This document shows positions 13,830-24,925 of a stretch of 64,000 nucleotides of DNA, piece by piece. The notes beneath the pieces were generated by a model. The model had not been told where the DNA came from. It saw only the letters and a list, made by a program, of their open reading frames with translations, and made no database searches. The stretch's first letter is position 1, and each line of letters opens with the position of its first letter. A program made the position numbers and the translations under genes. Location of the stretch: contig OZ022240.1 of the NCBI GenBank assembly GCA_963978895.1, positions 14,380,720 to 14,444,719 of the forward strand, in the 5' to 3' direction. Source of the stretch: Erpobdella octoculata. Lineage: Eukaryota; Annelida; Clitellata; Hirudinida; Erpobdellidae.

Positions 13830-14700
13830 GTACGTACAACGCATTTCAGTTTGCTGCTGACAAAGAACAAACGATTGACGTGGTGATCAGAAAATTCGAC
13901 GAAATCATCATCTGTGAAGTCAACGAGACATACGAGCGGTATGTTTTCAATTTGTGTGTACAACAGAACGAGAGCTTTGACGCGTACGTTACGCAGCTGC
14001 GCACGTTAGAGAAGACGTGTAATTTCTGTGAATGCCTGAAAGACACATTGTTGCGTGACAAGATCGTTGTCGGTATTCGAGACACAGCAGTCCGGAAAAA
14101 AACTACTTCAGACAAGAGAGCTAACATTGCATAGGTGTATCGACATCTGAAGAGCAGCGGAGGCAGCCGACACCCAACTGAAGACCATGGCGAGTGCAGA
14201 CACAGTGCACAAGGTATCAACGCACAAGAACTTTTGTGACAGAAATCACAAAGAGAAAACAGAAGGAAACCCCAGTAAGGGATATGGACCGCACAGTGAG
14301 TGTAGGTTTTGCGGACGCAAACACCAGATGGCCAAGGACAATTGCCCAGCCTGGGGTCAGACATGTGAGACATGCCGTATTTGCAAAGGGAAAAATCACT
14401 TTGCAGTGAAATGCACTAAGAAACATAATGTACATGCAACTGCAGATGATGGATCCGACGACGACAATATCTACAATGTGAACGCCGTAGGCACCAACAA
14501 AGCCAATTATGCCGAGATGCACGTCCAAGGGAGACCCGCGAGGATGCAGATTAACAGCGGGGCCTCGGTCAATCTGATAAACAAACGTTTCGTCAAGACA
14601 GAACGTATTCGACCTACAGGATCCATTCTAGTTATGTGTAAGGTATTGTCATTTACGTCTGCCATTTGGGCCAAGGGTCTCCAGCGAGATATTTCATAAA
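13829..14700 (+). pseudogene. Gypsy-type LTR retrotransposon gag and protease, damaged
   Basis: The gag matrix/capsid-like part (IIICEVNETYERYVFNLC, 13880-14134) ends in a stop. The frame reopens with two zinc knuckles: CRFCGRKHQMAKDNC, then CETCRICKGKNHFAVKC, near 14300-14410. The protease motif is QINSGASVNLI near 14550, where the catalytic Asp of DSG has become Asn. After 14650 the frame is lost. The 5' LTR and gag start are missing, and the left edge abuts Helitron satellite. Confidence 0.85.
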
Positions 14701-14719
14701 AAAGTACTGGCAGCTGTCG

Positions 14720-15498
14720 GAGACTTGCCCGGTGTAATATGCATTGCATATGATTTGATTGTGTATGGTGTCGGAGATACGCATACCGAAGCTATGAAAG
14801 ATCATGATCAGAAATTAGTGAGGTAGCTTGATAGATGGCGTCAGGTAGGCATTCGGCTAAATGCTAAAAAACTGAAGCTGAGACAGAGCTCTATCGCATT
14901 TCCGGGACACCAAGTGTCGAGTGAAGGTTTGAAACCGGATCCTGCGAAGGTCGAGGCTGTCAACAAACTGCCAGTGCCGACCAGCGTCGAAGAAGTACAG
15001 CGGGTTAATGGATTCGTGAACTATCTCGCCAAATTCTTGCCACGTTTGAGTGACGTCATGGAGCCGCTGCGAAAGCTAACCAGAGCCGATGCAGAATGGT
15101 AATGGGGTCAAGAACAGGACAATGCATTTCAGGAAATCAAGAGTCTCGTGGCGACGGCTCTAATACTGCGTTATTATAATCCGAAGAAGGAATTTACAAT
15201 TCAGTGCGATGCCAGTGAAAGAGGCTTGGCAGCAGCGTTGCCCCAAGAATGACAACCCATAGCATATGCGAGTCGCTCTTTGACAGATACCGAGACGCGG
15301 TATGCCCAGATTGAGAAAGAAGCATTGACGATTGTATACAGCGTGGAAAAATTCAACCAGTACACGTATGGTCGGAAAGTCACGATTTTATCAGATCACA
15401 AACCTCTAGAGAGCATCCTAAAAACCGCTATACAAAGCGCCAAGACGTTTGCAAGGAATGCTATTACGCTTACAACGCTACGACATATCCATCAGATA
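14720..15498 (+). pseudogene. Gypsy reverse transcriptase tail and RNase H, damaged
   Basis: The coding trace resumes at the catalytic region of reverse transcriptase (IAYDLIVYGVGDTHTEAM, where an aspartate pair is expected), so the fingers and palm between protease and this point are deleted. It continues through LKPDPAKVEAVNKLPVP and NYLAKFLPRLSDVM to RNase H (FTIQCDASERGLAAAL, 15195-15240; [14 protein letters not shown], 15285). Several stops (for example after 15102) interrupt it. At 15507 a hAT element splits the frame. The sequence continues at 16966 with GKSIYLADTLSRAF. Confidence 0.88.
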
Positions 15499-15506
15499 CA
15501 CACAAG

Positions 15507-16965
15507 CAGTGATTATTTCGTTAACGGAAATAGAAATTAAAACGACAATTTTTAATTTTGTTAACGGAAACTTAAACGAAAACTAGAATAGAAAGTCAAA
15601 ACGAAACTGAAATAAAAATTAGTTAGTTAGAACGAAATAGAAATAAAAATTAATTTTTTTTCAAAACTAAATAGAAATAGAAATAAAAAATAATTTGTTA
15701 AAACGAAATAAAAAAAATTATTAAAAACAAAATAAAAATTAATTGATAATACAAATTTAATTGAATTTCTGAAATTTCGCTTCTATGGTACCTACTTCCT
15801 TTTAACATGCCTTTGTCGTTACGATTGTTTTTTACCAATGCTTTTATTAACTCGTCGTCTCTGTTTCTCTGTCTGTCTGTTTCTCTGTCTGTTTCAAATC
15901 TTGCAATCAATTTTTGAGTCACTTCCTGATGATAGATTTTTTTTCAAATTTTGCATACATGCTCAAAATAGAAGACAATGCAATATTCAATTATTAGTTT
16001 TACAATAAGTCAATTAATTTAGTTAATTTTAATTAATTTATATATATTTATGTATATGTGTACGTGTGTGTATTATATTTTTTATCTAGGAATTTATGTA
16101 TATGTGTTTGCAAAAAATTGATTGCAAAATTTGTGTTTTAATTACATATAAGAGCATTGGTTTTAAAAATTCGTTTTTAATTTACTTGTTTTTTATTGTA
16201 TTCGTGTTTTGGTTTGTCGTTATTTATTGAGTCAGAAATGTCGAAAGCTGGCGTTGGTTTGTCAAAAATGTTTGCTGGTCGTAAACGCGAAAGTTTAGTT
16301 TGGAATTATTTTAAATATGATGTCACTACGAATAAAAGTGTTTGTCTAGCAAAAAAAAGATATTAGTAACATCGATGATGCTATAAAACTATAAACCAGT
16401 GCGGTTTTCAACTGGCCGGAAAAAAATTCAAAAGCGCAGTGATACAAATTTTTGTCTTAGCCAGTAATATACCGAACCAGACACAGCTATCTAGATATTT
16501 CGACTAAATACGTATATCTAGTGCTGACCATAGCCAAGATTTGATACAGTTTTGGATTGCTTGACAGTCTATATATCCGCTACTTTCCCTCTTGGCTTTG
16601 GACACACTGGCAGCACCTGCCTCACAGGCATATGTGGAGAGGATATTTTCATTATGTGGTTTTTTGAGCGGAAGGAAGAGACATAGACTGAAAAAAACTT
16701 AGAAATGAGTTGTTTTTTTAATTGAATAAACAGTTTTTCAATTGACTTGTGTTTAATTACATCTGCAAAATAAGGAGGTTGCAAACGAAATTAAAATTAT
16801 TATGAATTCAAAACGAAAACGAAACGTTAATAAAAATTCCTGGTGCAAAACTAAACTGAAATTGAAATTATTAAAAAATTCAAAACTAAAACAAAACGGT
16901 AATAATAATTCTGGTTGCAAAACGAAACTAAAACTAAATTTATTTCTGAAACTAATTAATCACTG
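15507..16965 (+). mobile_element. hAT element, internally deleted, nested in Gypsy
   Basis: Perfect 8-bp duplications CACACAAG flank it (15499-15506 and 16966-16973). The terminal repeats are CAGTGATTA and its complement TAATCACTG. Both subterminal regions consist of AACGAAACTAAAATTA-like repeats (15530-15760 and 16785-16945). Inside, 16240-16345 encodes a BED-finger-like start (FAGRKRESLVWNYFKYD) and 16600-16700 the C-terminal hAT dimerisation region (APASQAYVERIFSLCGFLSG). The catalytic middle is missing, so the element cannot encode its own transposase. Confidence 0.93.
15828..16190. repeat. dispersed repeat, copy 1 of 3 (also 54388-54590, 54833-55203)
   Basis: Starting at TTACCAATGCTTTTATTAAC this segment is nearly identical to two blocks in the right part of the window. 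It includes TCTGTCTGTCTG-rich sequence, a stretch about AATCTTGCAATCAATTTTTG and, after a variable middle, ATTGATTGCAAAATTTGTGT. It lies in the 5' region of the hAT at 15507, so the other copies may be relics of that family. Confidence 0.8.
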
Positions 16966-17286
16966 CACACAAGGAAAGTCAATATATCTGGCCGATACAC
17001 TTTCACGTGCATTCCTGCCAGGGACGACGAAAAATCTAAATCTAGAATAAGTTATGATGACCGGATTTTCTCAATCTATGAGGCAAGACTCATCGCATTG
17101 CGTCAGGCAACAGAGACTGACAAGTCACTGCAGGCATTGAAGGAAACAGTGATGCGAGGATGGCCTGAAGATAAAACACCGTTGGATCTACGAGTGATGC
17201 CATATCATTCAGTACGTGATGAAATATTAGTACAAGACGGTCTGCTGTGCCGTGGCGAGCGAGTCATAGTGCCGGCATCATTGAGG
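16966..17286 (+). pseudogene. Gypsy RNase H end and integrase start
   Basis: After the nested hAT the polyprotein continues (SIYLADTLSRAFLPG, then QATETDKSLQALKETVMRGW from 17101 and LLCRGERVIVPASLR up to 17286). A stop after 17047 and a frame change show decay. The next interruption is a SINE at 17287. Confidence 0.85.
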
Positions 17287-17504
17287 CGCTGGTGGCAGAG
17301 CGGTAGAGCGTTCGCCTGTCGATCGTTAGGTCGGCAGTTCAAACCTCGCCGGCGTCACCAGCGTAACTCCCTTAAGCAAGGAGTTCACTCGCATTTGCTA
17401 AAGGGGTAGGCGCCTATAAATGGCTGCCTTTGCAAGTACCCTCCCTCTCTCGCCTTGAGCAAGACTTGTCTTGATAAGGCGTATGCTAAATCTCAATAAA
17501 AAAA
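17287..17504 (+). repeat. tRNA-derived SINE nested in Gypsy integrase
   Basis: The head has tRNA-like pairing (GCTGGTG near 17288 with CACCAGC near 17357), an A-box TGGCAGAGCGG, and a B-box around GTTCAAACC (near 17338). A non-tRNA body follows (GCGCCTATAAATGGC), with an A-rich tail AATAAAAAAAA at 17494-17504. The integrase frame resumes immediately afterwards, so both borders are well defined. I could not confirm target duplications. Confidence 0.82.
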
Positions 17505-18725
17505 ATGGTTGAAAGAACCCATTCTTTACATATGGGCATTGAAGCATGTCTGCGTCGCGCACGCGAGTGTCTATATTGGCCTGGAATGAACGCTGACATC
17601 ACCAAGCATGTGCAGCCGTGTGAAATTTGTTGTGGTCATCAGGTCGCACAGCAAAAAGAAACGTTGATGCCGCATGAGTTAAACGACCGTCCGTGGGCGA
17701 AAATAGGAACTGATTTGTTTGCATGCAACGGATATGATTTCCTAGTGACCGTGGATTACTACTCAAATTTCTGGGAAGTTGACAGACTTGAGGAAACGTC
17801 GTCAGCGACCGTCGTTCACAAGCTGAAGGTACACTTCGCTCGTTATGGCGTCCCGGAGACAGTTGTGAGTGATAATGGACCACAGTACAGTTCGACAGAA
17901 TTCGCAAAGTTCGCCAAAGAGTTTGATTTTGAGCACGTGACATCATCACCTGGCCATGCACAAGCGAACGGCAAAGCAGAATCTGCTGTGAAATCCACGA
18001 AGACCACGCTAAAAAAGGCCAAAGAAGCAGATCGTGATATATATCTAGCACTGCTCGATGTTCGTTACACTCCACTACAGGGCATTGGCAGCAGTTCTGT
18101 TCAGCTACTGATGAGCAGAAGAACGAGATCCAATCTTCCAATGACTAAACGACTTCTACGGCCACAGCCTGTTGACCAAGAACAGGTCAAATGCCGGAGA
18201 AGGGCCAACCAGAAGACAAGACAGGAGGAGTACTACACCAAGCATGCCAAAGACCTTCCAGTTCTCGACAAGGGGGATTGTGTGAGAATGAAACCTTTCA
18301 ACAAAAGTGACCGCGTGTGGAAGAAAGCCGTCGTGGTAGAACGTCTAGATGAACGTTCCTATGATGTTCAAACAACTGATGGAGCGAGTTACCGACGTAA
18401 TCACGCACATCTCAACAAAATAGCCGAGAAGCCAGCAACAGTCCATCTGAACAGCGACGATGATCCAACGGCCAACACACAACATGATGCGGCCGATCGA
18501 GATGAGCGTGACACTCCACCGACAGCAACCAACGACGAAACCTCTCTAAGCGACGACGACGATGTTCCGACGGTCAACAGACAACATTACACAGTCGGTC
18601 GAGATGAACATGACAATCCACCAAGCAGTTCTACCAGTGAAAAGGTTGCAACAGCTGACAGACCGTATGTGACACGTTCAGGGCGCAATGTGAAGCCACC
18701 GAGGCGCTACCAGAATGAACTGTGA
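17505..18725 (+). CDS. Gypsy integrase, long open frame (part of a defective element)
   Basis: 406 codons are open. The zinc-binding HHCC region is visible (HSLHMGIEACL through CEICCGHQ). The catalytic triad appears intact: Asp in IGTDLFACNGYDF, Asp in VVSDNGPQYSS and Glu in NGKAESAVKS. A GPY/F-like C-terminal region follows (CVRMKPFNKSDRVWKKAVV), then an acidic, repetitive linker and TRSGRNVKPPRRYQNEL at the end. It strand-joins and cuts retrotransposon cDNA in active relatives. Because gag, protease and reverse transcriptase upstream are broken, it is unlikely to be expressed as a working polyprotein. The open length suggests a fairly young insertion. Confidence 0.9.
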   Translation: MVERTHSLHMGIEACLRRARECLYWPGMNADITKHVQPCEICCGHQVAQQKETLMPHELNDRPWAKIGTDLFACNGYDFLVTVDYYSNFWEVDRLEETSSATVVHKLKVHFARYGVPETVVSDNGPQYSSTEFAKFAKEFDFEHVTSSPGHAQANGKAESAVKSTKTTLKKAKEADRDIYLALLDVRYTPLQGIGSSSVQLLMSRRTRSNLPMTKRLLRPQPVDQEQVKCRRRANQKTRQEEYYTKHAKDLPVLDKGDCVRMKPFNKSDRVWKKAVVVERLDERSYDVQTTDGASYRRNHAHLNKIAEKPATVHLNSDDDPTANTQHDAADRDERDTPPTATNDETSLSDDDDVPTVNRQHYTVGRDEHDNPPSSSTSEKVATADRPYVTRSGRNVKPPRRYQNEL

Positions 18726-18799
18726 CACTTTTTCGTTTCAGATCCTCATTCATAACATTTTAATTACTTCACTTGTTTTGCTAGCTCTGATATTTGAAA

Positions 18800-18930
18800 G
18801 GGAGGAGGTTACAATATGTAGTTTTATATCGTAGGCGCTGTCGTATTATATCTAGGTTATGGCATGTCTGTGAAACAACTTATACTTATTTTCATTCAAT
18901 AAAGTTTGTTCTTGAAACAACTATTGCCAA
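18800..18930 (+). repeat. Gypsy polypurine tract and partial 3' LTR
   Basis: GAAAGGGAGGAGG (18798-18810) looks like the polypurine tract. The LTR starts shortly after, near TGTAGTTTTATATCG, and carries a polyadenylation signal AATAAA at about 18898. It is cut off at 18930 by a Helitron end. Confidence 0.7.
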
Positions 18931-19114
18931 CTAGTGAGTTTGCCCGTCCCAAGGACGGATGTTTTAAAATTACGATGTACTTTGGATACATTTTATAAAA
19001 AATAGTCAACCAAAACAAAATGATATTTGATAACCATTCATTTTTTTTCGTATATATATAAGCATATTTAATGAAGTTTTTTATACTAAAGTATTTCAAA
19101 GGATGTGAAAATTA
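18931..19114 (-). mobile_element. Helitron 3' end
   Basis: On the minus strand the hairpin CCGTCC-TTG-GGACGG is followed by GCAAACTCACTAG and then host T. This is the standard Helitron terminus. The body is short and AT-rich; I cannot define the 5' end. Confidence 0.75.
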
Positions 19115-20180
19115 AATTTTCTCAGGATCAGTTCCTAGCCCTTTGGCAAAAACTATATGACCAAGATATTTCACCTTGCCTTTGAAAAGTGCACATTTTG
19201 CCGGATTTAGCATCCATCCGGCATTCCGGATCCTCTGGAAAAATTCTCATAAATTATGAGGATGTTTGACCTCTTGCCAAAATCCGCTCTTAAGATCTAA
19301 CGTAGAAAACATTCGAGATCCCGTAAGTGTATCAATAGTGTTATCAATTCTGGGCAGAGGGTAACTATCTTTTTGTGTAAATTTGTTTAACATTCTGTAA
19401 TCGACACAAAAACGCAGCGAATTATCTTTCTTCTTAACAAGTACTACCGGTGAACTCCATGGGCTATTAGAAGGCTCAATAACTCCTTGTTTTCTCATCT
19501 TTTCTGGCATCTTTCTAGCCTCTTCTCTCTTTGCTCGTGGCAGTTGGCAAATGGGCTCTGTATTACCAGTTCGAATTCGGTGTTCAACGATATTTGTTTT
19601 TCCATTGTTTTCTTCATCAATAGCTATTATATCACAATACTCTTTAATCAATTTTCCGCTTGTTCATAGTCCATTGGTTTCAATGAAGTTTTAGCGGTTT
19701 CAAGCAGTGCCTGAATTTGCGAGTACTTCATTTTGTTTTTTTTAATTATTTTAGCGAGTAACCGTGTTACATGCCAATATGTGATTGACTGGTCGCTTAT
19801 CACATTCTGTCACGTTCATAACCCTGACTGGCAAGTAGCTTCCTGACTCAATTCGTACATTAATGATTTCCCAATCATTAATACATGTTTTTCGACTCCA
19901 TTCAGGGGTTTGATGAACACAACAGTTTCTGAGTTTTTGCTATTTTCTATTTTTGACCAAACCAAAGATTCCGACTGAGCAGGTACAACGATGCTCTTTG
20001 TTACCAATACTCGCTTTATCGAGATCGTTTCGCTTTTATAACAAACAGGTATTTTCATATTACCCTGTCTAAATGTTTCCATTTTTAAGTCCAATGCAAA
20101 ACCTTGTGTTCTCATTAAGTCAAGTCCAAGTAAAAACTCTTCTTCTAGGTCAGCAACCAAAACCTGATGCAGGTGCAAAA
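19115..20180 (-). pseudogene. second Gypsy-type element, protease to reverse transcriptase fragment
   Basis: Minus-strand frames 20178-19816 (LVADLEEEFLLGLDLM, IPVCYKSETISI) resemble the protease-RT linker of Gypsy elements. Frame 19651-19247 is clear reverse transcriptase (GVIEPSNSPWSSPVVLVKKK, DYRMLNKFTQKDSYPLPR, FSTLDLKSGFWQ). The trace goes on to 19115 (LNPAKCALFKGKVKYLGH) after a frameshift. No LTR, RNase H or integrase is present, and it abuts a LINE fragment at about 20183. Confidence 0.88.
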
Positions 20181-20182
20181 CT

Positions 20183-21113
20183 TAAATCTCCCATCTACAC
20201 CATTGACTCTTACCAACTAAAGAACGTTGATCATATCAGAGACCTAGGAGTGATTGTGGATGCTAGCCTGAGTTTCAAATATCACGTGGCAAATATCGTT
20301 CATGTTGCGTCTGTGAGATCGCGTCTCATCATTAAATCATTTACATCTAAAGATCCAGATTTGCTTAAGCAAGCTTTTTGCACATATGTTCGACCTTTTC
20401 TGGAGTATTGCTCGCAGTTGTGGAATCCTCATCACCGATATCTTATTGACGATATCGAAAGAATTCACAAAAGATTTACCAAGGCGATCCCGGCTCTCAA
20501 GAACCTTCCGTATGCGGTGAGACTCAAAACTCTCAATCTCCCATCACTTGAACACCGAAGACTCATCAGTGATCTTTGTTTGTGCTACAGCTTTTTGAAC
20601 GGTTTTATTGATTCCGACTTAAAACATAGTTTTCAGTTCTCCATGTATCATTCCACTAGGGGTCACCAGTTCAAGCTAAAATCAGTCTTTAATAGAGTTG
20701 ATGTTACCAAATTTTTCTATACTAATCGTATTATTAATATATGGAACCAATTGCCTAGCGATATTGTCAGTTCAACCACTCTCAGTAGGTTTAAATGTCT
20801 CGTAGCGGAAGCCAACCTATCAAACTTTCTCACATATAAATAGATATCTGATTGCTCTATTATTACTCCTTCTGTGACATCCTCATTTAAAAACTGGTAT
20901 CTATCTGGTACCTAGATCTAAATACAAATATTTATCTGATTACCTTGTTGTTACTAATCCATCTATTATGTATTAGTTAATATTCATATATAGTCATATA
21001 GTTTATATTTTGAACACAACTTTTCTGTTCTACTTTTGCCTGGCTCGTCGCCTCACATCAGACGGTTTATTTTGTTTTGTTTTTCTTTAGTTTTTATTGT
21101 GTTCTGTCCGAAC
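20183..21113 (+). pseudogene. LINE (CR1/Jockey-like) reverse transcriptase C-terminal part and 3' UTR
   Basis: The frame ending at 20843 encodes the post-RT C-terminal region of a non-LTR retrotransposon: LGVIVDASLSFKYHV, YVRPFLEYCSQLWNP, HKRFTKAIPAL and WNQLPSDIVSS. The 5' part is missing. The 3' UTR runs on, is interrupted by a hAT at 21114-22629, and resumes with GTGGCCCTTTGGGTCCCTCT and an (AATA)n tail at about 22672-22698. That tail has grown into a long (AT)n tract. The clade is uncertain. Confidence 0.82.
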
Positions 21114-22629
21114 CAGTGGCGTCTACTACTGTATACTCAAGAGGCAGCTGCTTCATACCAATCAAAACTGGGGGGGAAATTTTAATTTTTACTCAAAACT
21201 GGGGGGAACTTTATGCCCTGGGAAATTTTATTTTAGGACCGGCTATATAATTGACAGTAGGTATTTACTATTACCAAAGAGATATAATAGCTGGAGGGAG
21301 AACGAAGTAAAATTATGCGACTTTTCACGGAACCGTCTATGTTGTAACTTAATTTTCAATAAAATACCGCGTAATCATCATAATTTAGAGTTATCCAATC
21401 ACACTCCGTTTTTTTAAAAAACTATCCAATGATGTTATTTCAATAGCGTCATAAGCAACCAAAGCATGATTAAAAGTTAATATGTTGTTGTTATTGGTTT
21501 TAAGCGACGATTTGTAAATGTCTATATTTGAATTGCGTTTGTCATCATCTGAAATCATTAGTCCGTCTCAAATTCAAAACATTTGTAACTTTTATGATTT
21601 TAATGCAAAAGACATTGCAAATGAAAGAAATGATTTTTTGCCAGTTTTTCAGTCAATGGTTGATTTTGTTAGTATCGAGGATATATATTCTGACAAAAAA
21701 GAAAGATCACAGCAACTTCGGCCTGAAACACTACGTACAAACGGATCTGGAGAACCGAGTAATAATGAGGATTGTGAAAATGATGACAAATGTGATGTTT
21801 CTGATGATGATCAAACTTCTAACAATTGGATTGACTATAGTTTCGTTAAGCCATTGCGAGCTCTAGAAGAACTGTCGTTGTTTCCTAATTTACTTTGTTT
21901 TGTAAAAATATTGACAACAATAGCGGTAACAAGTTGCAGTGCTGAGCGTGCAATAAGTCGGGTGAAAATTATAAAAAATCGATTACGAAGCACAATGATC
22001 GATGATTGGTTTTCATCTCTAACAGTTTTAGCGAGCGAGAGAGTCATACTAGAGTCATTGCAAACAAAAGACATTATTGATCGATTTGCTATGTGTTCGA
22101 CCAAACTGCAGAGGTTGTTAATGACCTAAAAGGATGAGACTTAAATTTAAGTTTCTCGACAGTACACAGTATCGGTAACTAAAACTATCATAATTACCTA
22201 TTATTTTATATTTAATTACTAGAAGTATTCTAATGCTACAGTACATATTGAGGATATTACTTTATCAGAGTAATATTTTATATTTTTACTATGGTAATTG
22301 ACAGTGCTCATGCCTCACTTCTGAAAGTTGAAGTATGCAGAGCACATACTAAAATAACTTAAGTCGAGTTCTTAGACAACAACATGCCCCAAAATGCATC
22401 ATTTCTTTTTGGCTAGTTGAGAAAATTTGTATGAGGAGAAGCACACCAAGAAACCTTCCCAAACCCTTCCAATTTGGCTCAATTATTCATGACTAGCAAG
22501 TTTGGCGCGTTGCGCCTCACATCTTGGCGATACGCGCTTTGAACAAAACGCTTCGCCGTACCAAAAAATATTTTTCCCAAAACTGGGGGGAAGTTGCTTC
22601 ATGAGGCTTGGGGGGGATAGACGCCCCTG
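21114..22629 (+). mobile_element. hAT element nested in the LINE 3' UTR
   Basis: Perfect 8-bp duplications GTCCGAAC (21106-21113 and 22630-22637) flank terminal repeats CAGTGGCGTCTA and, on the other strand, CAGGGGCGTCTA. The ends carry GGGGGGAAATT and AACTGGGGGG motifs. The frame 21518-22129 (203 codons) contains the C-terminal hAT dimerisation motif (LTTIAVTSCSAERAISRVK and NRLRSTMIDDWFSSL). The BED or TTF finger and the catalytic core are absent, so it is a deletion derivative. Confidence 0.93.
22493..22590 (-). mobile_element. short Helitron 3' end inside the hAT
   Basis: On the minus strand, GGCGC-AAC-GCGCC forms a perfect hairpin, followed by AAACTTGCTAG and host T (22493). The GC-rich piece carries ACGCGC/CGCTTCGCC motifs to about 22560. 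I cannot see a matching 5' end. Confidence 0.6.
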
Positions 22630-22671
22630 GTCCGAACAGTATTAGTGGCCCTTTGGGTCCCTCTGTTCGTG

Positions 22672-22867
<196 letters not shown>

Positions 22868-22909
22868 TAAATCAGATGAAAATTAATGACACAAATATAA
22901 TGTAAAATG

Positions 22910-24470
22910 TCGTTGATTTAAAATGATTTATAATGCAAGAAGGCGATGTAGCTCTTTACTTTTAGCTGCCAGCTGATCAAGCACAACGTCAATATCGATG
23001 GTATTAAGAATGTCTTTTTCAGAACACATGAGAATGAATGCTTCTTATTTAGACTCAATAAGGGAAGACTTTGTTTTTGATTTGATGAGTTTCAATTTGG
23101 AAAAATATCTTTCACATGCAACTTGACTGACAGAGATGGTGAGAAGGAACTTGTATATTATGAAAAGATTTTGATGAGATTTAGAGAAAAGGTTGTATCT
23201 TAAAAGCACATGATATACACAAATTAGGCAATTCTTACAGAATCTTACACAACCCTTAGGTACATTGAAATAATCTTTTCCAATCTCTTGTTCCTCAAAA
23301 ACTGATCCAAATAAACTTCATGATCATTAGCATTTAATTCTAAACCTTCTGTTAATGTCATTTGCAAAACTTAATAGTTCATGTTTTAATTGTTCAGGTC
23401 CACCATAATGCAGCATGTAGACATTTAATTTTAGAAATAACATTTTCCAAATGTTTCTTCAATCCATCATTATATTTTGACAATAAAAGCAGCAAATCCA
23501 AAAATTTCCGTGATCATCACATTCAAGTTGTGTGTCAAGGGAATAAACACCTTCATTCCTATGAGATCTGTAACTGAGTCCTCTTCTTCCAATAAAAAAT
23601 ATAGCATCAGTAATACATTTTAATACTGTTCGCCTTTCAATTATTTCTGACTTTCGTATTTCCATGTATTTTTCTGATGATGTCAACAAAGTTTGGCCAT
23701 TAACTTGCATCAGGTAGTTTTCTGCACATTTTTGGTGAACTGATGATACCTCATGTTCTTCTAGACGTTGATAGTTATGTTTCCATGAATTAAATCCGGT
23801 GACAAATCTGTTATTAGATGATTCAGATTTGTCATATGTAAGGCAAACAGAGCAAAATAAAGCCTTCCTCTCCACTGAGTAGCTTAGCCATTGTCTTTGT
23901 ATTCCATCTTGACGTTTGTAAGGCTTTTTGGATTATAAGGCACATCACACAGAGGTTGCTGTGTGTATATATATATATATATATAATAAGCTATTTACAC
24001 AAATATACGTAAGATGTGACATCTACATCTTAAACAAAGGTATCAGGATTTTCTCGTTCACCTTCTAGAAATTGTTGTAACCTTTCTTTTAATTCGTTCT
24101 TTCTGCGAACAGCGGATAAGCCCCTCAGAAGAAGCTGCCCTTTTAAATCTGAGTTCTTCAATTCATCCAACGTAATTAAACCATTTCTAAAAGTATCTCA
24201 TCCCACTTCTAACACCAGTTGTTATAATATCGCTAAATCGTATACGGGGTTATCTGGAAACTGGAATGGTTTTGTAGTTTATTGAAAGATAAAGAAATAA
24301 AGCCTTGATGTCTTTTTCTGTGTCAATATTTAAAATGACGTCTAGGACCATAAAGACGGGAAAAGTCTAAGACTATTTAAAAACGGTCTGCATAACGACA
24401 ATAATAAAATTTTAACAAACTAAAAATAAAATCTCGGGCCCCCCTTAAAAAATTCGTGGCTCCGCCGCTG
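22910..24470 (-). pseudogene. hAT transposase with TTF-type finger, truncated
   Basis: The minus strand begins with a terminus CAGCGGCGGAGCCACGAA at 24470, typical of hAT elements with TTF/ZMYM-type transposases. The frame 23875-23459 encodes a TTF-like finger region (FCSVCLTYDKSESSNNRF and GFNSWKHNYQRLEEHE) followed by the start of the DUF4371-like part. The middle is broken and shortened, and the C-terminal dimerisation region is recognisable near 23150-22930 (SQVACERYFSKLKLIKSKTK). The other terminus is lost in the (AT)n tract. Confidence 0.83.
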
Positions 24471-24917
24471 AAAGCAACCATTTTCTCAAAACATATATCA
24501 TGTTTTTATCTGATGTCAATAGCTGTTATACAAAAATACAAAAGATGATTTTTCATGCAAAGGTTCTTGCATTTAAGAAACTAGTTTTTTTTATGTCAGA
24601 AGAAAATCTGCGCGTGCATTCAATTTAACATTATACCAATGAAACTCTCCAGTAGGATTTCATGTTGACTCTCAGTGAACGGAAGCTGAAAACCAACTTA
24701 AGAATACATTTTTTTTCACTTTGAAAATAGTTACGCATTGAGCTGTAACGATTTCTGCACCAAATAACGTTATTCAGAAGTATGAATTGTATTTTGTAGG
24801 TTAGATAGAAAATGTGTTGATGGTTATGCAATAAAAGCCTAAAAGGTTTTAGTTTTTTGCTCATATAAAGTGAAATAATGAGACTATTAAAAAAAGAAGA
24901 TAATAACCTTCTTCTTA
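24471..24917. other. no recognised feature
   Basis: AT-rich spacer between two hAT elements. The minus-strand frame at 24631-24864 has no family resemblance. Confidence 0.4.
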
Positions 24918-24925
24918 CTGAGAAC

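Noticed and set aside
13846..14373. 175-codon minus-strand frame
   Set aside because: It is the shadow of the Gypsy gag on the plus strand, which has zinc knuckles and family motifs; the minus frame has none. The same holds for 17599-18141 against integrase.
17287..17365. Functional tRNA gene
   Set aside because: The acceptor pairing and both pol III boxes are present, but the T and anticodon arms are irregular, and a SINE body with A-rich tail follows.
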